Assembly: GCA_045661345.1 (NCBI GenBank)
Contig: JAZRFM010000012.1
Location: 1-64,000 of the forward strand
Length of the DNA stretch: 64,000 bases
Source: RUG12461 sp045661345
GTDB lineage: Bacteria; Bacillota; Clostridia; Lachnospirales; Lachnospiraceae
Direction of reading: 5' to 3'
Shown here: piece after piece, positions 41,815 through 51,024 of the stretch
Layout of the letters: each line of letters begins with the position of its first letter
Position numbering within the stretch: position 1 is the stretch's first letter
Position numbers and translations under genes: made by a program
Notes under the pieces: generated by a model
Told to the model about the DNA's origin: nothing
The model's database searches: none
The model's input: only the letters and a program-made list of their open reading frames with translations

Positions 41815-42825
41815 ATGCAGAATCTGACAATACCTTCCAACTATCACGCTGAGCTGAATCTCCACGATACGCAGATTGCCATCAAAACGGTCAAGGATTT
41901 TTTTCAGACGCGCCTCGCGCAGACATTGGATCTCTCCCGTGTCTCTGCACCGCTCTTTGTTGATCCCGACACCGGCATGAACGATAACCTGAACGGATGG
42001 GAACGTCCCGTATCCTTTGATATCCTCGAACAGAACGGCCGTATCGCACAGGTGGTGCAATCCCTCGCAAAATGGAAACGCTTTGCTCTCGGAAATTATG
42101 ATTTCCAGGTGGGCGAAGGGCTTTATACGGATATGAACGCGATCCGCCGGGATGAGACCACCGACAATATCCACTCGGTCTTCGTAGATCAGTGGGATTG
42201 GGAAAAAGTGATCCGCAGAGAGGATCGCAATATCTACTATCTGAAGGATACCGTGCGGGACGTCTATCAGGTACTCCGGAAAACAGAAAAATATATGTCG
42301 ATCCAGTATGATTATATTCATGAGATCCTGCCGGAAGAGATTTTCTTCATCACCAGTCAGGAGCTCGAGGATCAGTATCCGATGCTGACGCCCCGGGAAA
42401 GAGAGGCGCGGATCACCCGGGAAAAGGGTGCCGTCTTCATCATGCAGATCGGCGACAAGCTCAAATCCGGGGCACCGCACGACGGGCGCTCCCCGGACTA
42501 CGATGACTGGAGCTTAAACGGCGATATCCTCGTCTGGTATCCCGTTCTGGACATCGCCCTGGAGCTGTCCTCCATGGGGATCCGTGTCGACGCCGTATCC
42601 CTCAGGGAGCAGCTGCAAAAAGCGGGGTGCGAGGAACGCGCTGATCTGCCCTTCCAGAAGGCTATTCTGGATGACACCCTTCCCCTTTCCATCGGCGGCG
42701 GAATCGGACAGTCCCGGATCTGTATGTTCTTTCTGCGTAAAGCCCATATCGGGGAGGTGCAATCCAGCATCTGGCCTCCGGAGATCCTGGACGCCTGCAA
42801 AACGGCAGGGATTCCCATTCTGTAG
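41815..42825 (+). CDS. asnA: Aspartate-ammonia ligase
   Basis: 336 residues, full length. The class II synthetase-like fold is recognisable from VSAPLFVDPDTGMNDNLNG, the QSLAKWKRFAL segment and the C-terminal motif 3 GGGIGQSRICMFFL. It makes asparagine from aspartate and ammonia with ATP going to AMP. Start chosen at ATG 41815 behind AAAGGAGA; an upstream in-frame start would run through the promoter. Single gene with its own terminator. Confidence 0.95.
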   Translation: MQNLTIPSNYHAELNLHDTQIAIKTVKDFFQTRLAQTLDLSRVSAPLFVDPDTGMNDNLNGWERPVSFDILEQNGRIAQVVQSLAKWKRFALGNYDFQVGEGLYTDMNAIRRDETTDNIHSVFVDQWDWEKVIRREDRNIYYLKDTVRDVYQVLRKTEKYMSIQYDYIHEILPEEIFFITSQELEDQYPMLTPREREARITREKGAVFIMQIGDKLKSGAPHDGRSPDYDDWSLNGDILVWYPVLDIALELSSMGIRVDAVSLREQLQKAGCEERADLPFQKAILDDTLPLSIGGGIGQSRICMFFLRKAHIGEVQSSIWPPEILDACKTAGIPIL

Positions 42826-42866
42826 AACACCAAAAGGCTTTGCCTCAAGGAAGTGCAACAGTCGTC

Positions 42867-42907
42867 AAAAAGGACCTCTGCGGTTTCTCCCGCACAGGTC
42901 CTTTTTT
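42867..42907 (+). terminator. Terminator of asnA
   Basis: AAAAAGGACCT-C-TGCGG / CCGCA-C-AGGTCCTTTTTT stem-loop with one internal mismatch and a T-run. Confidence 0.85.
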
Positions 42908-42942
42908 GTTCTGTCTGTTCTGTTTGATACGGTTGATCCGTA

Positions 42943-43707
42943 TCACTGCCCTGCGATCACATTGCTCATGTCATAAAGCCCCGGCGGTGCCGTGACGAGC
43001 CATTTCGCGGCCTCAAGCGCACCCTTGCCGAATACGGCACGGCTTGTGGCGGTATGCTTGATCTCAAGCACCTCGTCGCCTCCTGCAAAGATCACGGTAT
43101 GCTCCCCGACGATATTGCCGCCCCGGACAGCCGAGATCCCGATCTCCGTGCGTTCACGCTTCCTGCGCTCCCTGCTCCGGTCATAGTTGTACTCGTAAAT
43201 CCCGTCCATCTCCTCATTCATGGCATCCGCCAATGCCAGAGCCGTCCCGCTCGGTGCGTCCAGCTTTTGGTTATGATGGCGTTCCACGATCTCCACATCA
43301 AATCCTGCGGGATAAAGCACCGAAACGGCCTTCCTCAAAAGCTCCATCATCAAATTGATGCCCAGAGACATATTGGCTGCCTTCAAAATCGCGATTTCCC
43401 CGGAGGCTTCCGCCACCCTCTGCAGCTGCTCCTCGGAAAGACCGGTAGTGCAAAGCACCAGCGGCAGCTTCTTTTTTACGCAGGCGGAAAGCAGTCCGTC
43501 CACCGCTGCGGCATTTGAAAAGTCGATGACCACGTCCGAACCCTCCGGACAGCTGTCCAGCTGTTCGTACACCGGAAATGCCGGCTTCTCCTCTGCCGCA
43601 AACATGTCCACACCCGCAACGATTTCGATCTCCGGATCTTCCTTCGACAGGGCTGTGATCATACGTCCCATTTTGCCATTACAGCCATGCATTATCGCCC
43701 TGATCAT
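42943..43707 (-). CDS. dapB: 4-hydroxy-tetrahydrodipicolinate reductase
   Basis: 254 residues from ATG 43707, which overlaps the dapA TGA by four bases. The N-terminal nucleotide site reads MHGCNGKMGRMI, followed by the DapB signature VEIVERHHNQKLDAPSGTAL and the substrate-binding region ISAVRGGNIVGEHTV. It reduces the dapA product with NAD(P)H on the path to lysine and cell-wall diaminopimelate. A reading extended to 43770 would lie inside dapA and is rejected. Confidence 0.95.
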   Translation of the reverse strand: MIRAIMHGCNGKMGRMITALSKEDPEIEIVAGVDMFAAEEKPAFPVYEQLDSCPEGSDVVIDFSNAAAVDGLLSACVKKKLPLVLCTTGLSEEQLQRVAEASGEIAILKAANMSLGINLMMELLRKAVSVLYPAGFDVEIVERHHNQKLDAPSGTALALADAMNEEMDGIYEYNYDRSRERRKRERTEIGISAVRGGNIVGEHTVIFAGGDEVLEIKHTATSRAVFGKGALEAAKWLVTAPPGLYDMSNVIAGQ

Positions 43708-44588
43708 AACAGTCCGTACTCCTTCATGGTCTTTTTCAGGTGTTCCCGGTTCTTTTCTTCCATTTCGCAAAGGGGGCTCCGAAGGGGACCGACCTCAAGA
43801 CCCATCAGGTTCATCGCCTCCTTGACGGGACCCGGACTTACCTCGGAAAACAGTGCCTCCACCAGATCCAGCCCCTTGAACTGAATGGCACGGGCAGCCT
43901 CCACATTGCCGGAAAGCCACAGAGCCACAAGATCATGCACATCCTTCGGCGCCACATTGGACCATACCGAAATCACGCCGATCGCACCAATGGAAAGAAG
44001 CGGCAAAACAATGGCATCCTCCCCGGAGTACAGCTCCAGTTTGCCGTCTGTCAGCGCCATGGTCCTGCTCGCCTGTGTAAGGTTCCCGGTCGCGTCCTTG
44101 AGTCCCACGATGTTCGGCTTGCTGTGAAAAAGCTCGGCCACGGTCTCCGCCGCGATATTGGTGCCTGTCCTGCTTGGTACGTTGTAAAGGATCAGCGGCA
44201 GGCTTGTCTCGTCCGCTATCCTGCTGTAGTGCCGGATCAGACCCTTTTGCGTCGCTTTATTGTAATAGGGTGTCACCAGCAGCGCCGCATCCGCACCCAG
44301 AGCTTCCGCTTCCTGCGTGAGCTGGACCGCCGTCGGCGTATCGTTGCTCCCGGTTCCTGCGATCACGGGAATCCGGTGTTTGGTATACTCCACCGCTGCA
44401 CGGATCACCTCATGATGCTCTTCCATGGAAAGCGTCGCGCTTTCCCCGGTAGTGCCCGCAATGATAATCGCGTCCGTCCCCTCGGTGATGTGCATTTCGA
44501 TCAGTTCATGCAGCTTCTCGTAATGGACTTCCCCGTTTTCCTTCATCGGCGTTACGATGGCAACGCCCGCGCCCTTAAAGATCGGCAT
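43704..44588 (-). CDS. dapA: 4-hydroxy-tetrahydrodipicolinate synthase
   Basis: 294 residues. Class I aldolase barrel with the Schiff-base lysine in GLKDATGN, the Tyr in LILYNVPSRTG and the early GTTGESATL signature. It condenses pyruvate with aspartate semialdehyde. Second gene of the cobO-dapA-dapB run: 33 nt after cobO and overlapping dapB. I see no lysine riboswitch in front. Confidence 0.96.
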   Translation of the reverse strand: MPIFKGAGVAIVTPMKENGEVHYEKLHELIEMHITEGTDAIIIAGTTGESATLSMEEHHEVIRAAVEYTKHRIPVIAGTGSNDTPTAVQLTQEAEALGADAALLVTPYYNKATQKGLIRHYSRIADETSLPLILYNVPSRTGTNIAAETVAELFHSKPNIVGLKDATGNLTQASRTMALTDGKLELYSGEDAIVLPLLSIGAIGVISVWSNVAPKDVHDLVALWLSGNVEAARAIQFKGLDLVEALFSEVSPGPVKEAMNLMGLEVGPLRSPLCEMEEKNREHLKKTMKEYGLL

Positions 44589-44621
44589 ACATTCTCCTCC
44601 GTCATCCCTTGTTGTGCTGTT

Positions 44622-45137
44622 CTATGATTCCATCAGCCGCGGATTCCTCCACAGCTTCTCTTCCTCAATATTATAGATCTCATCCGCGTGCGCACGGATC
44701 TCATCCGTCAGATACCGTCCCGTCAGCACGACCGTCGCATCCTCGGGCATGGCATTCAGCACCGATTCCAGATCCTCCGTGGATACAACACCGGTATCGA
44801 GAAGTCCCAGCATCTCATCCAGGATCAGCACGTTGCATTCCCGCGTCACCAGCACCTTTCTCGCATAATTGATGCCGTTTTTCATGTTGATGCACTCTTC
44901 CCGCTTTTCCTCGTCTGTCAGGCTGTCGTAATTCTTCTCATTTTTCTCAAAACGGAAAAACTTAATCTCGGGCTCCAGACGCTTAAAGATATTGTTGTCG
45001 ATGATCTCACGATCCTTCATAAACTGAATGATATAGACCGTCTTGCCGTCATTCGCTGCGCGAAGTGCCGTGCCGTATGCAGCTGTTGTCTTGCCACGTC
45101 CCTCTCCATAGTACACCTGTACGCTGCCGTTCGCCAT
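44622..45137 (-). CDS. cobO: Cob(I)alamin adenosyltransferase, CobO/BtuR type
   Basis: 171 residues. P-loop YYGEGRGKTTAAYG at residues 9-22 (reverse-oriented ATP site of this family) and VLILDEMLGLLD (Walker B-like). It adds the adenosyl group to cobalamin from ATP. Ribosome site AGGAGGAG. No other cobalamin gene is close; its link with dapAB is probably positional only. Confidence 0.92.
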   Translation of the reverse strand: MANGSVQVYYGEGRGKTTAAYGTALRAANDGKTVYIIQFMKDREIIDNNIFKRLEPEIKFFRFEKNEKNYDSLTDEEKREECINMKNGINYARKVLVTRECNVLILDEMLGLLDTGVVSTEDLESVLNAMPEDATVVLTGRYLTDEIRAHADEIYNIEEEKLWRNPRLMES

Positions 45138-45213
45138 AAAAAACTCCTCCTGTGAACGAATGATTTTTCACCTATAGTTACAAACAATAGCATAAAACAC
45201 TGAAAAAAGCAAC

Positions 45214-45242
45214 TTGCCAAGAGGGACAAGTGTTGCTATGAT
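45214..45242 (+). promoter_or_regulatory. Promoter of typA
   Basis: TTGCCA (45214-45219), 17-bp spacer, TATGAT (45237-45242), 35 nt before the ATG at 45278. Confidence 0.7.
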
Positions 45243-45277
45243 AGGAAAGTTAAGGATAGGAAAAAGAGGTATTTCTC

Positions 45278-47128
45278 ATGAGAATGAAACGGAATGATGT
45301 CAGAAACATTGCGATCATCGCCCATGTCGACCATGGTAAGACGACACTGGTGGATGAATTGTTGAAGCAAAGCGGTGTGTTCCGGGAAAACCAGGAGGTA
45401 CAGGAACGTGTCATGGACAGCAACGCGCTGGAACGGGAGCGCGGCATCACGATCCTCTCCAAGAACACGGCCGTCTACTACAAGGATACCAAGATCAATA
45501 TCGTGGATACCCCGGGGCATGCGGATTTCGGTGGTGAAGTGGAGCGGATTCTAAAAATGGTAAACGGTGCCGTTCTGCTCGTCGACGCCTTTGAAGGTGT
45601 GATGCCGCAGACAAAATTCGTGTTAATGAAAGCACTGGATCTGGGGCTTCCTGTCCTTGTGGTGATCAACAAGATTGATCGTCCGGAGGCAAGACCGGAA
45701 GATGTGGTAGACGAAGTGCTGGAGCTTTTTATGGATCTGAACGCGCCGGATGAGCAGCTGGACTGCCCGTTCCTGTTCGCATCCGCAAGAGACGGTTATT
45801 GTGTCACGGAGCTTCTGGATATCCATCGTCATGGCGAGAAGAAAACCCTGGCACCCTTGTTCGAGGCTATCATCGATTACATCCCGGCGCCCATGGGGGA
45901 TCCGGACGAAGATACCCAGGTGCTGATCAGCACCATCGACTATAACGAATATGTGGGACGCATCGGGATCGGCCGGGTAGACAACGGCTCCATCAAAATA
46001 AACCAGGACGTGGTTGTCGTAAATCACCATGATCCCGAGAAGCAGCAAAAGGTCCGGATCAGCAAGCTCTATGAATTCGAAGGTCTGAACAAAGTGGAAA
46101 CGGAGGAGGCCGGCATCGGCTCCATCGTTGCGATTTCCGGTATCGCCGACATTCATATCGGGGATACGATCTGTGCGGTCAATCATCCTGCAGCGATCCC
46201 CTTCCAGAAGATCTCGGAGCCCACCATCGCCATGAACTTCCTTGTCAATGACTCCCCCCTGGCCGGTACGGAGGGCAAATACGTCACCTCCCGCCACATA
46301 CGGGATCGCCTCATGAAGGAGCTCAATACGGATGTGTCACTGCGGGTGGAGGAAGGGGAAACCCCCGACAGCTTCAAAGTCTCCGGCCGCGGTGAGCTGC
46401 ATCTCTCCGTCCTGATCGAAACCATGCGCCGCGAAGGCTTTGAATTTGCGGTCAGCAAGGCAGAGGTGCTCTATCACACCGATGAAAACGGCAAAAAAAC
46501 GGAGCCGATGGAAATCACTTACGTGGATGTTCCCGAGGAATTCTCCGGTACCGTCATCAACCGGCTTCAGCAGCGGAAAGGCGAGCTGCAGGGCATGAAT
46601 CCCATCGCCGGCGGCTATACGAGGCTTACCTTCCGGATTCCTGCCCGGGGATTGATCGGTTACCGCGGTGAATTTCTGACAGATACAAAGGGAAACGGGA
46701 TCCTCAACACCATGTTCGACGGATACGATTTATATAAGGGAGATTTAACTTATCGTCCAACCGGCTCATTAATCGCATTCGAGGCCGGAGAGGCAGTGAC
46801 ATATGGTCTCTTTGCCGCACAGGACCGGGGAACTCTTTTCATCGGTCCGGGGGCAAAGGTTTATTCCGGTATGGTCATCGGTCAATCCAGCCGCGCCGAG
46901 GATATCGAGATCAATGTCTGCAAGAAGAAGCATCTCACCAATACCCGCTCCTCCTCCGCAGACGAAGCGCTGACACTGACGCCTCCCAAGATCCTTTCTT
47001 TGGAGCAGGCCATCGACTTTATCGATGTGGATGAGCTTTTGGAGGTCACACCGGAGTCCCTGCGGATCCGGAAACGCATCCTCGATCCCCTTCAGCGAAA
47101 ACGTGCCGGATTCAAAAAAAACGGGTAG
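45278..47128 (+). CDS. typA: Translational GTPase TypA/BipA
   Basis: 616 residues, full length. G1 is AHVDHGKT, G3 DTPGHADF, G4 NKIDR, with domains II, III and V as in elongation factor G and the BipA-specific C-terminal domain ending before a basic tail (RKRILDPLQRKRAGFKKNG). It binds the ribosome and helps large-subunit assembly and stress adaptation. Divergent from cobO. The terminator overlaps its stop codon. Confidence 0.96.
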   Translation: MRMKRNDVRNIAIIAHVDHGKTTLVDELLKQSGVFRENQEVQERVMDSNALERERGITILSKNTAVYYKDTKINIVDTPGHADFGGEVERILKMVNGAVLLVDAFEGVMPQTKFVLMKALDLGLPVLVVINKIDRPEARPEDVVDEVLELFMDLNAPDEQLDCPFLFASARDGYCVTELLDIHRHGEKKTLAPLFEAIIDYIPAPMGDPDEDTQVLISTIDYNEYVGRIGIGRVDNGSIKINQDVVVVNHHDPEKQQKVRISKLYEFEGLNKVETEEAGIGSIVAISGIADIHIGDTICAVNHPAAIPFQKISEPTIAMNFLVNDSPLAGTEGKYVTSRHIRDRLMKELNTDVSLRVEEGETPDSFKVSGRGELHLSVLIETMRREGFEFAVSKAEVLYHTDENGKKTEPMEITYVDVPEEFSGTVINRLQQRKGELQGMNPIAGGYTRLTFRIPARGLIGYRGEFLTDTKGNGILNTMFDGYDLYKGDLTYRPTGSLIAFEAGEAVTYGLFAAQDRGTLFIGPGAKVYSGMVIGQSSRAEDIEINVCKKKHLTNTRSSSADEALTLTPPKILSLEQAIDFIDVDELLEVTPESLRIRKRILDPLQRKRAGFKKNG

Positions 47129-47147
47129 GATTCCTACCCGTTTTTTT
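47119..47147 (+). terminator. Terminator overlapping the typA stop
   Basis: AAACGGGTAGG-AT-TCCTACCCGTTT followed by T-run. The 5' arm contains the TAG stop codon. Confidence 0.88.
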
Positions 47148-47152
47148 CTGCC

Positions 47153-48367
47153 TTACAATGACACACTCCGGATTCTTTCCAATGCTTTCAGCGTATTTTC
47201 ATACGATCCGAAGGCTGTCAGCCGAAAATACCCTTCTCCGCTGGGGCCGAACCCGCTGCCCGGCGTCCCCACCACCGCTGCCTTCTGAAGCAGAGCGTCG
47301 AAAAATCCCCAGGAGGTCATCTTCTCCGGGGTTTTCAGCCAGATGTACGGCGCATTCACGCCCCCATAGACCTCGTAACCCGCGTCCGCAAGACCCTTTT
47401 TAATGGTGGCGGCATTGCGCATATAATAAGCGATCTGTTCTTTGATCTCTTTTTGCCCTTCTTCGGAATAGACCGCTTCTCCGGCTCTCTGAATGATATA
47501 CGGTGCACCGTTGAACTTTGTCCCATGACGCCTTGCCCAGAGTGCGTGCAATGCAATACCGTCACGCTTCAGAGCCTTCGGAACCACCGTAAAGCCCAGC
47601 CGAACCCCTGTAAATCCCGCATTTTTGGAAAAACTGCGGATCTCAATCGCACATTCCTTCGCACCCTCACATTCGTAAATGCTGTGCGCCACATCCGCCT
47701 CGGTGATATACGCCTCGTACGCGGCGTCATAGATGATCACGGCTCCGGTTCTGTTGGCGTAATCCACCCACTCCTGCAGGACTGTTTTCGGAATCGTCGT
47801 CCCCGTGGGGTTGTTCGGCAGACACAGATAGATCAGGGACGGGGTCTCCTTTGGAAAAGCCGGCGTAAACCGGTTCTCTCTGGTACAGGGCATATAGATG
47901 ACATCACTCCACATCCCGCTTTTTTCATCATAGGTACCGCATCGGCCGGCCATCACGTTGGAATCCACATATACCGGATACACCGGATCACAGACAGCGA
48001 TCTTCAGATCCTCCGCAAAAATCTCCTGAATATTGCCGGAGTCACTCTTGGCACCGTCGGAAACAAAGATCTCATCCGCTGCAATGCCACAGCCCCGGGT
48101 CCCGTAGTCCCTGTTTGCAATGACCTCCCGCAGAAAATCATAGCCCAGATCAGGGGCATATCCGCGAAAGGTCTCTGCCTCTCCCATCTCGTCCACCGCC
48201 CGGTGCATCGAGCGGATAATGGAAGGCGCAATGGGCTGTGTCACATCTCCGATCCCCAGACGAACCACCTCCTGCTCCGGGTGCTGTTCCTGATATTCCT
48301 TTACTTTTTGCGCGATCCGGCTGAAAAGATAGCTGCCTGGTAACTTTTGATAATGGGTGTTAATCAT
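47153..48367 (-). CDS. dapL: LL-diaminopimelate aminotransferase
   Basis: 404 residues. Pyridoxal-phosphate class I aminotransferase with the family start RLGIGDVTQPIAPSIIRSMH, the DapL-typical GAKSDSGNIQEIF, and the cofactor lysine in SFSKNAGFTGVRLGF. It converts tetrahydrodipicolinate straight to LL-diaminopimelate, bypassing the succinyl or acetyl routes. With dapA and dapB on the same strand a few kilobases away, three steps of the pathway are in this window. It follows hisA by 74 nt. Confidence 0.95.
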   Translation of the reverse strand: MINTHYQKLPGSYLFSRIAQKVKEYQEQHPEQEVVRLGIGDVTQPIAPSIIRSMHRAVDEMGEAETFRGYAPDLGYDFLREVIANRDYGTRGCGIAADEIFVSDGAKSDSGNIQEIFAEDLKIAVCDPVYPVYVDSNVMAGRCGTYDEKSGMWSDVIYMPCTRENRFTPAFPKETPSLIYLCLPNNPTGTTIPKTVLQEWVDYANRTGAVIIYDAAYEAYITEADVAHSIYECEGAKECAIEIRSFSKNAGFTGVRLGFTVVPKALKRDGIALHALWARRHGTKFNGAPYIIQRAGEAVYSEEGQKEIKEQIAYYMRNAATIKKGLADAGYEVYGGVNAPYIWLKTPEKMTSWGFFDALLQKAAVVGTPGSGFGPSGEGYFRLTAFGSYENTLKALERIRSVSL

Positions 48368-48441
48368 GATGTCGTGCCTCCGTTTTTTGTGCGTTGTGGT
48401 ACCATGGTGTCTTCGGGTTTATGTGACTTCTGCCACTTAAA

Positions 48442-49221
48442 TCACTTGTTCTTAAAATATCTCCGCAGCCCGGTATAGGAAAGAGGTCCGCCGAAAATAT
48501 CCAGGGCGCTGCCGATGGTGGCATGGATGCGGTGGTTTCCCAGTCTGTCCAGTGTTTCCAGATCAGAAAGATCCCTGATTCCACCGGCGTAGGTAATGGG
48601 AATGCCCTCCCAGGCTGCCAGCAGCCGGATCAGCTCCGTCTCCATACCGGAGGCCTTTCCCTCCACATCCACCGCATGAACCAGAAATTCATCGCAATAG
48701 GCCGCAAGCTCCGTCAACAGCGCTTCTGTCACCGGTTCCTCCGTAAAGGTCTGCCAGCGATCCGTCATGACAAAGTAGTGGTCTCCCCTTTTCTTGCAGG
48801 ACAGATCCAGCACAAGATGCTCCCTGCCTGCCGCCGCCGAGATCCGCCGCAGGGCATCGCGGTCAATCCGGCCGCTCCGGAAAACAAAGGAGGTCGTGAT
48901 CACATGGGAGGCGCCGGCATCCAGATAACGTTTTGCATTCTGATCCGTGATCCCGCCGCCGATCTGCAGGCCTCCCGGATAGGCCGCCAGTGCCGACAGC
49001 GCCTGCCTTTCCGTTTGGGGAAAATTGGCCGAATCCCGTGCATTCAGCATGATCACATGGCCGCCCCGGAATCCGTCCTCCCGGTATTTCCCTGCATAAA
49101 AAGCGGCATCATGCTCGGATACATAGTTCTCCGCAGCGGTATCCCCGGTATCCCGCAAGCTGCTTCCTACAATCTGCTTGACTGCGCCGTTATGAATATC
49201 AATACATGGCCGAAATTCCAT
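48442..49221 (-). CDS. hisA: Phosphoribosylformimino-AICAR ribotide isomerase, eukaryote-type HisA
   Basis: 259 residues. The barrel follows the fungal/plant HIS6 form rather than standard bacterial HisA: MEFRPCIDIHNGAVKQIVGS at the start, LQIGGGITDQNAKRYLDAGA, and HAVDVEGKASGMETELIRLL near the C-terminal half. It catalyses the fourth step of histidine synthesis. No other his gene is nearby. It lies just past the guaB terminator with AAGGGGA as ribosome site and probably runs into dapL. Confidence 0.88.
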   Translation of the reverse strand: MEFRPCIDIHNGAVKQIVGSSLRDTGDTAAENYVSEHDAAFYAGKYREDGFRGGHVIMLNARDSANFPQTERQALSALAAYPGGLQIGGGITDQNAKRYLDAGASHVITTSFVFRSGRIDRDALRRISAAAGREHLVLDLSCKKRGDHYFVMTDRWQTFTEEPVTEALLTELAAYCDEFLVHAVDVEGKASGMETELIRLLAAWEGIPITYAGGIRDLSDLETLDRLGNHRIHATIGSALDIFGGPLSYTGLRRYFKNK

Positions 49222-49233
49222 CCATTCCCCTTA

Positions 49234-49271
49234 CCAAAAAACGGCATTTGACCCCTTCGTCAAACGCCGTT
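49234..49271 (-). terminator. Terminator of guaB
   Basis: On the minus strand AACGGC-G-TTTGAC / GTCAAA-T-GCCGTT followed by TTTTTT, starting 10 nt after the guaB stop and ending just before hisA. Confidence 0.85.
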
Positions 49272-49280
49272 GTCTGCCAA

Positions 49281-50735
49281 TTACTCTTCGATACTGTAGT
49301 TCGGTGCCTCTTTGGTGATGTGGATATCATGCGGATGGCTCTCTTTGAGGGATGCCGCCGAGATCTTCATGAACCGGCCGTTTTCCTTCAGATCCTCAAT
49401 GGTAGGACAGCCACAGTATCCCATTCCCGACCGGATACCGCCGACCAGCTGGAAGATCGTATCCTCCACGGTCCCCTTATATGCCACACGGCCTTCCACG
49501 CCCTCCGGCACGAGCTTCTTTGCGTCCTGCTGGAAGTAACGGTCTTTGCTGCCTTTTTCCATGGCTGCCAGGGATCCCATGCCGCGGTATACCTTGAATT
49601 TCCTGCCCTGATACAGTTCAAAGGTACCCGGTGCCTCATCGCACCCTGCAAACATGCTTCCCATCATGCACACATTCGCGCCGGCCGCCAGTGCCTTGGT
49701 CATATCCCCGGAATATTTGATCCCGCCGTCCGCGATAATCGGAATGTTATGCTTTTTCGCCGCTTCATAGCAGTCCATGATGGCGGTGATCTGCGGTACG
49801 CCGATTCCGGCCACCACGCGGGTCGTACAGATCGATCCGGGACCGATCCCGACCTTGACCGCGTCTACGCCGGCCTTGATCAGGAACTCCGTAGCTTCTG
49901 CCGTCGCCACATTTCCCGCAATCACCTGCAGATCAGGATATTTTTGCTTGATCTCCGTCACAGCCAAACCGATATTTTTGGAATGTCCGTGGGCGGAATC
50001 CACGACGATCACGTCCACATGCGCCGCCACCAGGGCGTCCACCCGTTCCATCATATTGGAGGTGATCCCGACTGCAGCTCCGCAGAACAGTCTGCCCAGT
50101 TCATCCTTCGCGGAAAGAGGGTATTTGATCTGCTTTTCGATATCCTTTATGGTGATAAGGCCCTTCAGGTTATTCTGCTCATCTACAATGGGAAGCTTTT
50201 CCTTCCGCGCTTTTGCCAGGATCTCCTTTGCTTCCTCCAGGGTGATGCCTTCCCTTGCGGTGATGAGTCCGTCGCTGGTCATGCACTCCCGGATCTTTTT
50301 GGAATAATCCGTTTCAAATTTCAGATCCCGGTTTGTGATGATACCGACCAGCTTTGAGCCCTCCGTGACAGGGACACCGGAGATCCTGAATTTTGCCATT
50401 AAATCATCCGCGTCCTCCAGGGTATGCTCGGGGGAAAGGGAGAAAGGATCGGTGATGACGCCGTTTTCGGAACGCTTGACCTTGTCCACTTCATCTGCCT
50501 GTGCTTCGATCGACATATTCTTGTGAATGATACCGATCCCACCCTGCCTGGCCATGGCGATTGCCATGCGGTGCTCCGTGACCGTGTCCATGGAAGCACT
50601 CATCATCGGGATCTTCAGCTGAATCCTGTTCGTCAGCCTGGTGGTCAGATCCACCATGTTCGGCGTGATCTCCGAGTATGCCGGAACCAGCAGTACATCG
50701 TCAAACGTTATTCCGTCACCGATTATCTTTGCCAT
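49281..50735 (-). CDS. guaB: IMP dehydrogenase
   Basis: 484 residues from ATG 50735, with GGGAGGG just upstream. It has the split barrel with two CBS domains inserted (about 95-210), the phosphate loop GIGPGSICTTRVVAG with the catalytic Cys, and the flap GMGSLAAMEKGSKDRYFQ. It oxidises IMP to XMP, the committed step to GTP. Isolated, with its own terminator. Confidence 0.96.
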   Translation of the reverse strand: MAKIIGDGITFDDVLLVPAYSEITPNMVDLTTRLTNRIQLKIPMMSASMDTVTEHRMAIAMARQGGIGIIHKNMSIEAQADEVDKVKRSENGVITDPFSLSPEHTLEDADDLMAKFRISGVPVTEGSKLVGIITNRDLKFETDYSKKIRECMTSDGLITAREGITLEEAKEILAKARKEKLPIVDEQNNLKGLITIKDIEKQIKYPLSAKDELGRLFCGAAVGITSNMMERVDALVAAHVDVIVVDSAHGHSKNIGLAVTEIKQKYPDLQVIAGNVATAEATEFLIKAGVDAVKVGIGPGSICTTRVVAGIGVPQITAIMDCYEAAKKHNIPIIADGGIKYSGDMTKALAAGANVCMMGSMFAGCDEAPGTFELYQGRKFKVYRGMGSLAAMEKGSKDRYFQQDAKKLVPEGVEGRVAYKGTVEDTIFQLVGGIRSGMGYCGCPTIEDLKENGRFMKISAASLKESHPHDIHITKEAPNYSIEE

Positions 50736-50869
50736 CGTTTCCCTCCCTTTTTCGTTGTTCACGATTTCTTTTCATTATACAGAAAAGGAAGAATCAATGC
50801 AAAGAAAAAATACGGGAGGAGTATGCGGCATGTGCACTTTTGACCCCGGCCCATCCTATTGACAGACGT

Positions 50870-50902
50870 AAAAAACCACCGCTTGGGAGGAACGGTGGTT
50901 TT
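50870..50902 (-). terminator. Terminator downstream of hypB
   Basis: Minus strand: AAAACCACCG / CGGTGGTTTT stem followed by a T-run. It lies about 120 nt after the hypB stop, with no gene between. Confidence 0.7.
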
Positions 50903-51024
50903 AGGAGAGTATTATGAAAAAGAAACTATCATGCTTTATGACAGTTATGATTGTATCCGTAAAAGATGAATACATCATTGTGAGACTGTTAACAATCTAT
51001 GAACTTTTATAGCCAGCACTTCCT

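Noticed and set aside
43708..43770. Longer dapB start
   Set aside because: It would lie inside dapA without a ribosome site; the 4-nt ATGA overlap at 43707 is typical.
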